Shown here: positions 7,846 to 15,242 of the stretch, one piece after another | Position numbering within the stretch: position 1 is the first letter of the stretch | Layout of the letters: every line of letters begins with the position of its first letter | Assembly: GCA_964520655.1 (NCBI GenBank) | Contig: CAZFNI010000022.1 | Span: 1-30,960 of the forward strand | Source: JACQQW01 sp964520655 | GTDB lineage: Bacteria; Omnitrophota; Gorgyraeia; Zapsychrales; Fredricksoniimonadaceae | Direction of reading: 5' to 3' | Length of the DNA: 30,960 bases | Notes under the pieces: generated by a model | What the model was told of the DNA's origin: nothing | Seen by the model: only the letters and a program-made list of their open reading frames with translations | Database searches by the model: none | Translations under genes and position numbers: made by a program

Positions 7846-9771
7846 TTACAGCTCGAATTCGGATATCACACTCAACTGATTCACTTTTCCGTCTTCACTG
7901 TAATATTTTAAGAGAGGCAAACCACTATGAAGATCTGTATTTTCATTCAAGAATAACATACAAACTTTATATTTTCCATGAGGAAGGTAAAAAGGTATCA
8001 ATAAATTCAAATGATCGATCACCAACTCATCTGGCCGCCAACGGCTTGATGGATAGACCCCATAACACAATTGACGACGCAACGAATAAACCTTCTTCCC
8101 CTGTTCATTAATGATCAATATCGCAGCATAGATATCTCTGTTGATTCGGTTTATCGCGCGCCATTGGAACGCAAGCTGAAGAACGCTCATTTGCCGCTGC
8201 GTAGTTTTATTGCTCGTCACTTGAAGCAAGGCCGCATGATCCTTATGTGGATCCAGAGACTGATCTATTGACATAGCGGGCTGGCCTGGAATTATCTCAA
8301 ATAACTTATATGCCCCCTTGTCCTGCCGCTTAAAAAGAACGACATTATTCACCATGTCCTTAACGCCAAATCCAGCGTCTTCAAAAAAAGACCGCATCCG
8401 TAGATCTGACCCCTGCTCATTAAAACTGCGCAGTCTAGGATCATAAAAATTGATCAAGGCATAATCAATATGTTCCGGCGTTTTGTACGCTACGTTCGGC
8501 CATAAAAAACCTGAATAAATATAATGGAATGAATAATACTCCATCCTTCCCGCTAAAGCAGAAGAGAATTCAAAACTGCTCGTGACAGCAGAAGAAGGTA
8601 TATCCCTGACAAGAGAACTTTTGTAAACATCCTCATCATCCGATCGTGTTTGAGCCTGGTAATATTGGTAATGTTTAATGGGCCCATAAATACAGTTCGA
8701 TACAATGGAAAGAATGATGGGCAAGGCACATATAAAAACAGAAACTGGTCTTTTACCAAAAATCCTGGCTGCGCCGTATGCCGCGGCAATATAAACAAAC
8801 GGCGTCACCGTCGATGTATAGTGGAATAAAATGGTGTGTTCCTGTGGCCTGGACGACAACAGGTGCTGCATCAATGACAGCACACAGATCAGGAATTCAT
8901 GAAGCGCGAGGAACGGAAAAAATAATACCGGGGACATGATCTGGAATATGTAGAAAAGATTCTCTTGAGTAAAGATATCCTTTAAGATGATCGATGGATT
9001 AATAAGGATATTCTTGATGATATTGCCGAAGCCGCTGCCGTAATGCGAATAATAGCTATCGAAATTGATCCCCTGCTTGAAATGCGGGATGACGACCAGA
9101 AGAGCGATGTACAACCAGACGACGCTCAGCAGTAACGGCGTTAATACCCAGCGCCATGACTTTCCTGACCGCCATGCGTATACGCCAAACATAAGCGTAA
9201 CAATGCTCAGATCAGCCCTGTTCATCAGCGTTAATATGGCAGTTGTCATAAATAGAAAGAACCTCGACGTCACAAGGAAATAGAAAGACACTGCCAATGT
9301 GAACGTGGTGTAGACAAGAGGGTTGTATTCATAAAGATTCGCGTACCATATTGGAGAATAGAACAAATACGATATCGCCAGACAGGCGGCGAATCTCTCA
9401 TCAAGCTTTCGGCGGGCGATCAAATAAATCGGAACCGCGGTCAATCCAAGAATGAATGACTGCATCACTAATAGGGATTTCGGATGCCCCCCTCCTAGAT
9501 AAAAGAACAGGGCATTCACATAAGAAATGAGTTCCATGGCATTGCCCCAGATCGGCGTGTCATTCAAGATCGATATGTTGGCACTGCCATGAAGGATCTT
9601 CCAACACTCATGTACAAAGATCGCGAGATCAAAATCAGAGTAGGAGAACGCATCGTAACGCATCCACGATACAATAGAAAAGAAAAGACCGTAGACACAA
9701 GCCGCAAGACTAACAACAGTCAACGCCTTATTCTTTTTTACCAACTCAAGCATTTGAACCAAAAAAGTCAT
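7846..9771 (-). CDS. DUF2079 GT-C membrane protein with C-terminal beta domain (putative glycosyltransferase)
   Basis: The 641-residue multi-spanning protein starts with one membrane helix and the loop SYSDFDLAIFVHECWKILHG, the hallmark of DUF2079 (a GT-C superfamily with an acidic first loop). Next comes PKSLLVMQSFILGL and many hydrophobic helices up to about residue 370. The last 140 residues are soluble and beta-rich, with FQWRAINRINRDIYAAIL and GVYPSSRWRPDE. This resembles the WRA/SRW-type beta-sandwich tails of other GT-C proteins. I infer it uses the polyprenyl-linked sugar made by the locus and acts on the periplasmic side, as ArnT does. It overlaps nnrD by 4 nt and sits 23 nt before the dehydratase. 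No donor or acceptor has been established for the family. Confidence 0.75.
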   Translation of the reverse strand: MTFLVQMLELVKKNKALTVVSLAACVYGLFFSIVSWMRYDAFSYSDFDLAIFVHECWKILHGSANISILNDTPIWGNAMELISYVNALFFYLGGGHPKSLLVMQSFILGLTAVPIYLIARRKLDERFAACLAISYLFYSPIWYANLYEYNPLVYTTFTLAVSFYFLVTSRFFLFMTTAILTLMNRADLSIVTLMFGVYAWRSGKSWRWVLTPLLLSVVWLYIALLVVIPHFKQGINFDSYYSHYGSGFGNIIKNILINPSIILKDIFTQENLFYIFQIMSPVLFFPFLALHEFLICVLSLMQHLLSSRPQEHTILFHYTSTVTPFVYIAAAYGAARIFGKRPVSVFICALPIILSIVSNCIYGPIKHYQYYQAQTRSDDEDVYKSSLVRDIPSSAVTSSFEFSSALAGRMEYYSFHYIYSGFLWPNVAYKTPEHIDYALINFYDPRLRSFNEQGSDLRMRSFFEDAGFGVKDMVNNVVLFKRQDKGAYKLFEIIPGQPAMSIDQSLDPHKDHAALLQVTSNKTTQRQMSVLQLAFQWRAINRINRDIYAAILIINEQGKKVYSLRRQLCYGVYPSSRWRPDELVIDHLNLLIPFYLPHGKYKVCMLFLNENTDLHSGLPLLKYYSEDGKVNQLSVISEFEL

Positions 9772-10601
9772 TGTTTATTCCTGATGATCACAGGGATCTG
9801 CATGATGATATCAGATGCTGTCATCCCTGCCTTGGAGAAAACATCAGCTGCTTTATCCCCAGCTCTACCATGAAGGTACACTCCCAGCTTAGCCGCTTTA
9901 AAAGGTTCTATCCCCTGGGCTAAGAAAGCCGCGATCATGCCTGTTAACACATCGCCTGAGCCAGCCTTGGCCATACCGGCATTACCAGAATTGTTGATAT
10001 GGCTCTTCCCATTCCCTGCCACAACCGTACGATGCCCCTTAAGTACCAGTACACAATGATACTTTCTGGAAAAATCAGAAGCTACTTTTTTCCTGTTTTT
10101 CTCAATATAGGCAGACGCAACACCAAGCAATCTGGACATCTCACCTGGATGAGGTGTCAAGACTACTGAAGATCTATTGCTCTTAAGAACCGTAAGATTT
10201 TTCGCGATCACGTTTAACGCATCTGCATCGATCACCATCGGGCCTTTAAATACCCGCAGGATCTTTATTATCATCCTGGAACTTGCTGCCCCTCGCCCCA
10301 TTCCAGGCCCTAGTGCTACAGCATCGAACTTATCCAGCACCTTTGATATATCCGAAACATACCGATACGGAAAAGTCATGATCTCGGGGGGTAATTTACG
10401 CTGTAAGGTGAGATTTAATTCTCTGGCAACAGCGCAGGTGACAAGTCCCGCACCGCTGCGCATGGCGGCTGATGCAGTTAAGACCGCAGCCCCAAGCATG
10501 GGTGCGGAACCAGCAACAACCAGCACATGGCCAAAATCGTACTTATTCACATTGAGTTTAGCGCGTAACAATGGCCTGGGCAACGGCATAAGATTTGGCA
10601 T
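9768..10601 (-). CDS. nnrD: ADP/ATP-dependent NAD(P)H-hydrate dehydratase (YjeF C-terminal type)
   Basis: This ribokinase-fold enzyme repairs hydrated NADH/NADPH. Motifs are DFGHVLVVAGSAPMLGAA, ALGPGMGRG, MVIDADALNVIA, VVLTPHPGEM and the nucleotide/anion loop KAGSGDVLTGM near the C-terminus. Only the dehydratase domain is present; the NnrE epimerase half that is often fused is missing from the window. The frame is open back to 10676, but that would overlap acpS by 119 nt with sequence unlike the family. ATG at 10601 (or the next ATG at 10589) begins just before the conserved region, so I chose 10601. Even this overlaps the acpS end by 44 nt, and no good Shine-Dalgarno is seen. Confidence 0.85.
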   Translation of the reverse strand: MPNLMPLPRPLLRAKLNVNKYDFGHVLVVAGSAPMLGAAVLTASAAMRSGAGLVTCAVARELNLTLQRKLPPEIMTFPYRYVSDISKVLDKFDAVALGPGMGRGAASSRMIIKILRVFKGPMVIDADALNVIAKNLTVLKSNRSSVVLTPHPGEMSRLLGVASAYIEKNRKKVASDFSRKYHCVLVLKGHRTVVAGNGKSHINNSGNAGMAKAGSGDVLTGMIAAFLAQGIEPFKAAKLGVYLHGRAGDKAADVFSKAGMTASDIIMQIPVIIRNKQ

Positions 10602-10905
10602 GGGAGATGGAAAGAAAGATATGGCCGTCAAAATCATTCTTGGAATAGTGACACACCGGCTTGCCGGAGGAATCATTATAAATATTCAGATCGAGCCATG
10701 TGACCCTGGGGTCTCCTAAGGCCTTAAAAATCGCTTCTTTTGCCGCAAACCTGCCCGCATAATGAGGATAAGGGAATTTATGCGTTCTGGCCCACACTAT
10801 TTCATCTGGGGTAAACACATGCTCCAAAAACAGATCACCCCACCGGTTAATAGCGCGTTCTATGCGGTCTATCTCAATGATGTCCACACCTGTGCCATGG
10901 ATCAT
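10558..10905 (-). CDS. acpS: Holo-[acyl-carrier-protein] synthase
   Basis: The 115-residue enzyme transfers 4'-phosphopantetheine from CoA to acyl carrier protein. The magnesium ligands are Asp8 in GTGVDIIEIDR and Glu57 in RFAAKEAIFKAL. The C-terminal LSISHAKSYAVA completes the family signature. The length is normal. The start overlaps the pdxJ stop by 4 nt (ATGA), so it is coupled to it. The acyl carrier protein gene itself is not in this window, although fabD, fabH and plsX are about 17 kb upstream on the same strand. Confidence 0.95.
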   Translation of the reverse strand: MIHGTGVDIIEIDRIERAINRWGDLFLEHVFTPDEIVWARTHKFPYPHYAGRFAAKEAIFKALGDPRVTWLDLNIYNDSSGKPVCHYSKNDFDGHIFLSISHAKSYAVAQAIVTR

Positions 10906-11615
10906 TTGATCAACATCACCATTTCTTTAACAGCTGCTTTTAGCCCCACAAAAACAGACCTTGCAATGATGGAGTGCCCGATATTAAGCTCGTTCATTCC
11001 CCTGATCTGCGCGATCGGATGGACATTCTCATAATTCAATCCATGCCCGGCATTGACCGTAATTCCCTGCTTGATGGCAAAAGCTGTCATGGATTCCAGT
11101 TTTTTAAAATCCGATAATCCTCGCCGCAGAGCAAAATTCCTGGCATACTGGCCTGTATGTAATTCAATGACTTTAATGCCGATATCTCGAGCCGCCAGGA
11201 TCTGTTCTTTTTCCGGAGCGATAAAAAGACTGATCTCTATCTTCGATCTTTTCAACTTGGAGCAAGCCGCCTTCAGATCTTTCTGGTTACGGCAAACATC
11301 CAGACCTCCCTCCGTCGTCAACTCTTGTCTGCGTTCAGGAACGATCGTGACCTGATCCGGCTGGATCTTGCAGGCGATATCAACGATCCCGGGAACGACC
11401 GACATTTCCAGATTAAAACGTTTTTTCAAAACTCTTTTAAGGACAAGGATATCCCTATCCTGGACATGACGACGATCCTCTCTTAAATGAGCCACAATGC
11501 TTTTAGCTCCAGCCTGCTCACAAATTCTTGCAGCCATGATCGGATCAGGATCTTCTTCACGTCTAGCCTGACGCAACGTCGCCACATGATCAATATTTAC
11601 GCCCAGTATCGCCAT
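10902..11615 (-). CDS. pdxJ: Pyridoxine 5'-phosphate synthase
   Basis: The 237-residue TIM-barrel enzyme condenses 1-deoxy-D-xylulose 5-phosphate with 3-amino-2-oxopropyl phosphate in the DXP-dependent vitamin B6 route. Family marks are GVNIDHVATLRQARREEDPD, IVAHLREDRRHVQDRD, VPERRQELTTEGGLDV and VNAGHGLNYENV. The length is normal. It begins directly after the stop of the small ORF at 11616-11711, and its Shine-Dalgarno GGAGG lies inside that ORF's last codons. Pyridoxal phosphate made through this route is the cofactor of the DegT aminotransferase in the same gene string. Confidence 0.95.
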   Translation of the reverse strand: MAILGVNIDHVATLRQARREEDPDPIMAARICEQAGAKSIVAHLREDRRHVQDRDILVLKRVLKKRFNLEMSVVPGIVDIACKIQPDQVTIVPERRQELTTEGGLDVCRNQKDLKAACSKLKRSKIEISLFIAPEKEQILAARDIGIKVIELHTGQYARNFALRRGLSDFKKLESMTAFAIKQGITVNAGHGLNYENVHPIAQIRGMNELNIGHSIIARSVFVGLKAAVKEMVMLIK

Positions 11616-11711
11616 CTATCCTCCCAATAGCTTCACATAGACCCAGGTGATGATCGCTAAACACAGGGCAATGATCTTTAAAACAGTATTTAACTCAAAC
11701 CAATTTTTCAC
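11616..11711 (-). CDS. 31-residue single-helix membrane peptide, CdaR (YbbR) N-terminus-like
   Basis: The frame runs from GTG at 11711 to TAG at 11616. It starts inside the last codons of cdaA and ends exactly before the pdxJ ATG. The peptide starts MKNWFELNTVLKIIALC and ends ITWVYVKLLGG, one hydrophobic helix with a charged start. This is the pattern of the N-terminal anchor of CdaR/YbbR proteins, which normally follow cdaA and bind CdaA in the membrane (family knowledge). The large extracytoplasmic YbbR domains are absent. I infer a decayed or minimal CdaR kept as a membrane helix and coupling spacer. Translation is not proven, and the Shine-Dalgarno for the GTG is weak. Confidence 0.5.
   Translation of the reverse strand: MKNWFELNTVLKIIALCLAIITWVYVKLLGG
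11620..11624 (-). promoter_or_regulatory. Shine-Dalgarno GGAGG for pdxJ inside the preceding small ORF
   Basis: GGAGG lies 4 nt before the pdxJ ATG, within the terminal Gly-Gly codons of the small ORF. The TAG of that ORF directly abuts the ATG. This suggests coupled translation of the two frames. Confidence 0.65.
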
Positions 11712-12480
11712 TTTTTTCCGAATCCTTTGATGGACCTATTATTCTTTTTAACTGAGAGGTAAAGTCCTCTTTGCTGGTAATTGCATAGAATTCACCTTGA
11801 AATGCCATGCTGACCGCCCCCGTCTCTTCAGATGACAAGATAACTACAGCATCGCTTTGCTCGCTAAGCCCAAGGGCCGCGCGATGGCGCGTGCCGACCG
11901 TTTTACTGACACCAGGGTTTTCCGATAAAGGGAATAAGCATGAACAAGCGGCGATCCTCTCGCCCTGGATCACTACTCCTCCGTCATGCAATGGAGATGA
12001 TGTATTAAAAATGCTCTGGACTAAAGCCCCTGAGATCCTGGCATCCAGACTTATCCCGCTTTCAATGTACAGGTTCAATTTCATCTGACGCTCGATCGCT
12101 ATCAAACATCCGGTCTTTTTCTTAGAAAGTTTGAATACAGAATCAGCGATCTCCTCGACCAAACGCTCGATCTCCTGATCACCCAGGGACAAACTGAATA
12201 AATGCTGCTGCCCTAACCTGGCTAATCCCGCCCTTAACTCATGTTGGAAAACAACAACGATGACTATGATCCAGATCGAGAAGAAATGTCCCAATAACCA
12301 GTTTAGAACATCCAATTTAAAAATATGCGACGCCATAAGGGCAATAATAAGATAACTTATCCCTTTAAGCACTTGAAAGGCACGCGTTCCCTCAAAGAAC
12401 AGCAGGATACGGTAATAGATGATCCAAAGTATCGCTACTTCAATGATCGCGTGGATAATAAACCAGGGTGAAATGTGCAT
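11695..12480 (-). CDS. cdaA: Membrane diadenylate cyclase (c-di-AMP synthase)
   Basis: The 261-residue protein has three N-terminal membrane helices (about residues 7-25, 37-55, 64-80) and a DisA_N cyclase domain. Active-site motifs are SPLHDGG (166-168) and GTRHRAALG (RHR 198-200), followed by VILSSEETGAVS. The canonical DGA motif reads DGG here, a conservative change. It makes c-di-AMP from two ATP at the membrane; the nucleotide usually controls potassium and osmotic balance. The ATG lies 1 nt after the folP stop. Downstream, the expected cdaR is reduced to a 31-codon frame. The cdaA-folP-ftsH association also occurs in other bacteria, as far as I recall. Confidence 0.92.
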   Translation of the reverse strand: MHISPWFIIHAIIEVAILWIIYYRILLFFEGTRAFQVLKGISYLIIALMASHIFKLDVLNWLLGHFFSIWIIVIVVVFQHELRAGLARLGQQHLFSLSLGDQEIERLVEEIADSVFKLSKKKTGCLIAIERQMKLNLYIESGISLDARISGALVQSIFNTSSPLHDGGVVIQGERIAACSCLFPLSENPGVSKTVGTRHRAALGLSEQSDAVVILSSEETGAVSMAFQGEFYAITSKEDFTSQLKRIIGPSKDSEKSEKLV

Positions 12481-12481
12481 A

Positions 12482-13324
12482 TTATGAATTCTTGATCAGA
12501 TCCGTAATGGTTATCACATCCTTCATAAAAGCCACATCATGCACACGAACAATTTTAGCTCCATGAAGGATGCTCGCTGAAACACTGGCCGCTGTAGCAG
12601 CCAATCTATTCTTATTCATATCCTTAAGGGCTTTACCCAAAAACGACTTTCTTGATGGCCCAACCAGGATAGGAACTCTCAAACATGAAAAACGATCTAA
12701 ATGTTTGATAATGTCGATATTCTGCTGAGGGGTTTTTGAGAACCCAATGCCCGGATCAATGATGATTCTATCTTTTTTTATTCCAAAGTCCAAACAAAAT
12801 TCAAGAGAGGATCTCAGGTCACCGACTATTTCTTTGATCAGATCACGGTATGATGTTTTTTGATGCATATTTCTAGATGTCCCCTTCATATGCATCAACA
12901 CAATGGCTGCATTATATTGTTGGACCAGCTTCAGCAAGCTTTTATTCTTTTTAAGGCCCTGTATATTATTAACAATGCTCACACCGCAATCCAGGGCCGC
13001 ATGGATAACATCTGTTTTATAGCTATCGATCGAGACAGGAACTGAAGACCCTTTAGCGATCATTCTTAATGCGGGAAACAATCGGGAGATCTCCGATCGT
13101 GATGATATGCGGGAGGCACCAGGACGGGAAGATTCAGCACCGACATCGATAATATCAGCGCCCTGATCGATCAGAGAATTAACGTGTGCAACGACCCGCT
13201 GAGGTGAAAATTTACGTTTAAGAAGCCCGTCATTTGAAAATGAATCCGGGGTCATATTCACGACCGCCATCAACCAGGTCCTGGTTGAAAGGTCTAACAC
13301 ATGATTGCCCGCTACAACGCGCAT
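12482..13324 (-). CDS. folP: Dihydropteroate synthase
   Basis: The 280-residue TIM-barrel enzyme joins 6-hydroxymethyl-7,8-dihydropterin pyrophosphate and p-aminobenzoate. Signatures are VVNMTPDSFSNDG, IIDVGAESSRPGA, SVPVSIDSYKTDV, IIDPGIGFSKTPQQN and VPILVGPSRKSFLGK, with a final RVHDV as usual. The length is normal and no key motif is missing. It begins 1 nt after the ftsH stop and ends 1 nt before cdaA, so the three genes are certainly co-transcribed if the promoter lies upstream of ftsH or further. Confidence 0.95.
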   Translation of the reverse strand: MRVVAGNHVLDLSTRTWLMAVVNMTPDSFSNDGLLKRKFSPQRVVAHVNSLIDQGADIIDVGAESSRPGASRISSRSEISRLFPALRMIAKGSSVPVSIDSYKTDVIHAALDCGVSIVNNIQGLKKNKSLLKLVQQYNAAIVLMHMKGTSRNMHQKTSYRDLIKEIVGDLRSSLEFCLDFGIKKDRIIIDPGIGFSKTPQQNIDIIKHLDRFSCLRVPILVGPSRKSFLGKALKDMNKNRLAATAASVSASILHGAKIVRVHDVAFMKDVITITDLIKNS

Positions 13325-13325
13325 A

Positions 13326-15230
13326 TTAGATCGTGTCTGTATGTAAATTCGCTTTCTGATGCTGCGGCATATTTAACAAAACCCTGACCTCTTCAATATC
13401 CAGCGTTTCTTTTTCGATCAATCGTTTTGCTAACAGGTCCATTTTATCCCTGTTCTGCGATAACAATGTTTTGGCACGGTCATAGGCTTCATGAACAAGC
13501 GCATGGATCTCTTCATCGATCTTCTTAGCTGTCTCTTCGCTGTAATTTCTCTCGTCAAATAGATCCCGCCCAAGGAACATCGGCTGATGCTGTTGGCCAA
13601 AAGCCAATTTATCCAGCTTGTCGCTCATCCCGTATGTACACACCATGTTCCGGGCGATCTGGGAAACTTTCTGTAGATCATTGCTGACACCGGTCGAGGT
13701 ATCATTCATATAGATCTCTTCACCAACCATCCCGCCCAGCAGCACGGTCATGATCCCTTTGAGCTCTTTCTTGGACATATAGTGCTTATCTTCCGTCGGA
13801 GGTGTCAATGTATAACCGCCTGCCATTCCACGCGGAATGATCGAAACCTTAGTGAACGTGTCAACATCATCGATCAATATCGACAAAAGTGCATGCCCTG
13901 TCTCATGATAGGCCGTCATTTCTTTTTCTTTTTTGGACGTATTGCGACTTTTCTTCTCCGGCCCCATGGTCACACGCTCAACAGCCGCCAGCATTTCCTC
14001 CATGCCGACTTTATCTTTATTACGACGTGCGGCAAGCAATGCCGCTTCATTACAGACATTGGCAAGATCTGCCCCGGAGAAATATACCGTTAATTGAGCA
14101 ATACGGCGCATATTGATATCATCTGATAATTTGATGTTCTTGCTGTGAACTTTCAGGATGCCTTCACGACCTTCAATATCCGGAAGACCGACAGTGACTT
14201 GCCTGTCAAAACGTCCCGGTCTAAGCAGCGCAGGATCCAAGGTGTCCGGACGATTCGTCGCCGCGATCAAGATCAACCCGCTAACTGAATTAAAACCATC
14301 CATCTCAACCAGCAGGGCATTCAATGTCTGTTCACGCTCATCATTTCCGCCGCCGATCCCGGCAAAACGCTGACGTCCGACCGCGTCGATCTCATCGATA
14401 AAAATAATACATCCCTTCCCAGACTTTTTAGCCGCGGCACGGCCCTGTTCAAAAAGATCACGAACGCGCGAAGCCCCAACGCCGACGAACATTTCGACGA
14501 AATCAGAACCACTAAGTGAAAAGAACGGGACTCCAGCCTCACCCGCCACAGCTTTTGCCAATAATGTTTTACCTGTTCCCGGAGGCCCGACGAGAAGAAC
14601 TCCTTTAGGGATCTTCCCGCCTAATCGTTCAAATTTTTTAGGATCTTTCAAGAATTCAATGACTTCCTGCAGCTCTTCCTTGGCTTCATCCACACCGGCA
14701 ACGTCATTGAATGTCACTTTGGTATTCGCACCCACCTGAGCCCGTGTTTTCCCAAAAGCGAGGATCTTATTACCCATCTGAGATCCCCTGGACGACACAA
14801 ACCATATCAGAGCTAAAAGTCCAATGAATGGCACCAGCTGCATGAACAACTGGCTCCAGAATAATTCTGGCGGCACAACGGAGAAATCCTTCACATTGTC
14901 CCGCATTAATTTCAGCAGATCTTCATCACGCGCCGGGATATTGATCTTAAAATCAGACCCGTCAGCCATGGTTCCTTTTACGGAATTCTCTGCACCTTCG
15001 GTCAGCTCCAGCTTCTTGATCTGAGGTTTTTCCTTGTTGTCTTTCAATATCGCGTAGAACTCGGAATAAGTCAGCGTTTTAGTCTTCAGTGAATATTTTC
15101 CGCCTTCCTGCTGGAACATGAGCATCATAAAAATAACGCCTAATATCACCCAGATCAATAAATTGCCATTGGGACGTTTATCACCCTTCATGGGCTGCTG
15201 CTTTGGACCAGGACCACTGAGTTGAGCCAT
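13326..15230 (-). CDS. ftsH: ATP-dependent zinc metalloprotease FtsH
   Basis: The 634-residue membrane AAA+ protease has two N-terminal membrane helices (about 23-41 and 124-147) around an extracytoplasmic segment. Walker A is GPPGTGKT (215-222) and Walker B IIFIDE (275-280). The second region of homology is AATNRPDTLDPALLRPGRFD near 323-342. The zinc site is HETGH (442-446). It degrades membrane and short-lived regulatory proteins. An A-rich linker follows the start (GPGPKQQPMKGDKRP). The ATG has GGAG upstream and lies 12 nt after the stop of the repeat protein gene. The C-terminal tail is ordinary. Nothing is missing. Confidence 0.97.
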   Translation of the reverse strand: MAQLSGPGPKQQPMKGDKRPNGNLLIWVILGVIFMMLMFQQEGGKYSLKTKTLTYSEFYAILKDNKEKPQIKKLELTEGAENSVKGTMADGSDFKINIPARDEDLLKLMRDNVKDFSVVPPELFWSQLFMQLVPFIGLLALIWFVSSRGSQMGNKILAFGKTRAQVGANTKVTFNDVAGVDEAKEELQEVIEFLKDPKKFERLGGKIPKGVLLVGPPGTGKTLLAKAVAGEAGVPFFSLSGSDFVEMFVGVGASRVRDLFEQGRAAAKKSGKGCIIFIDEIDAVGRQRFAGIGGGNDEREQTLNALLVEMDGFNSVSGLILIAATNRPDTLDPALLRPGRFDRQVTVGLPDIEGREGILKVHSKNIKLSDDINMRRIAQLTVYFSGADLANVCNEAALLAARRNKDKVGMEEMLAAVERVTMGPEKKSRNTSKKEKEMTAYHETGHALLSILIDDVDTFTKVSIIPRGMAGGYTLTPPTEDKHYMSKKELKGIMTVLLGGMVGEEIYMNDTSTGVSNDLQKVSQIARNMVCTYGMSDKLDKLAFGQQHQPMFLGRDLFDERNYSEETAKKIDEEIHALVHEAYDRAKTLLSQNRDKMDLLAKRLIEKETLDIEEVRVLLNMPQHQKANLHTDTI

Positions 15231-15242
15231 TGATTTTCTCCG

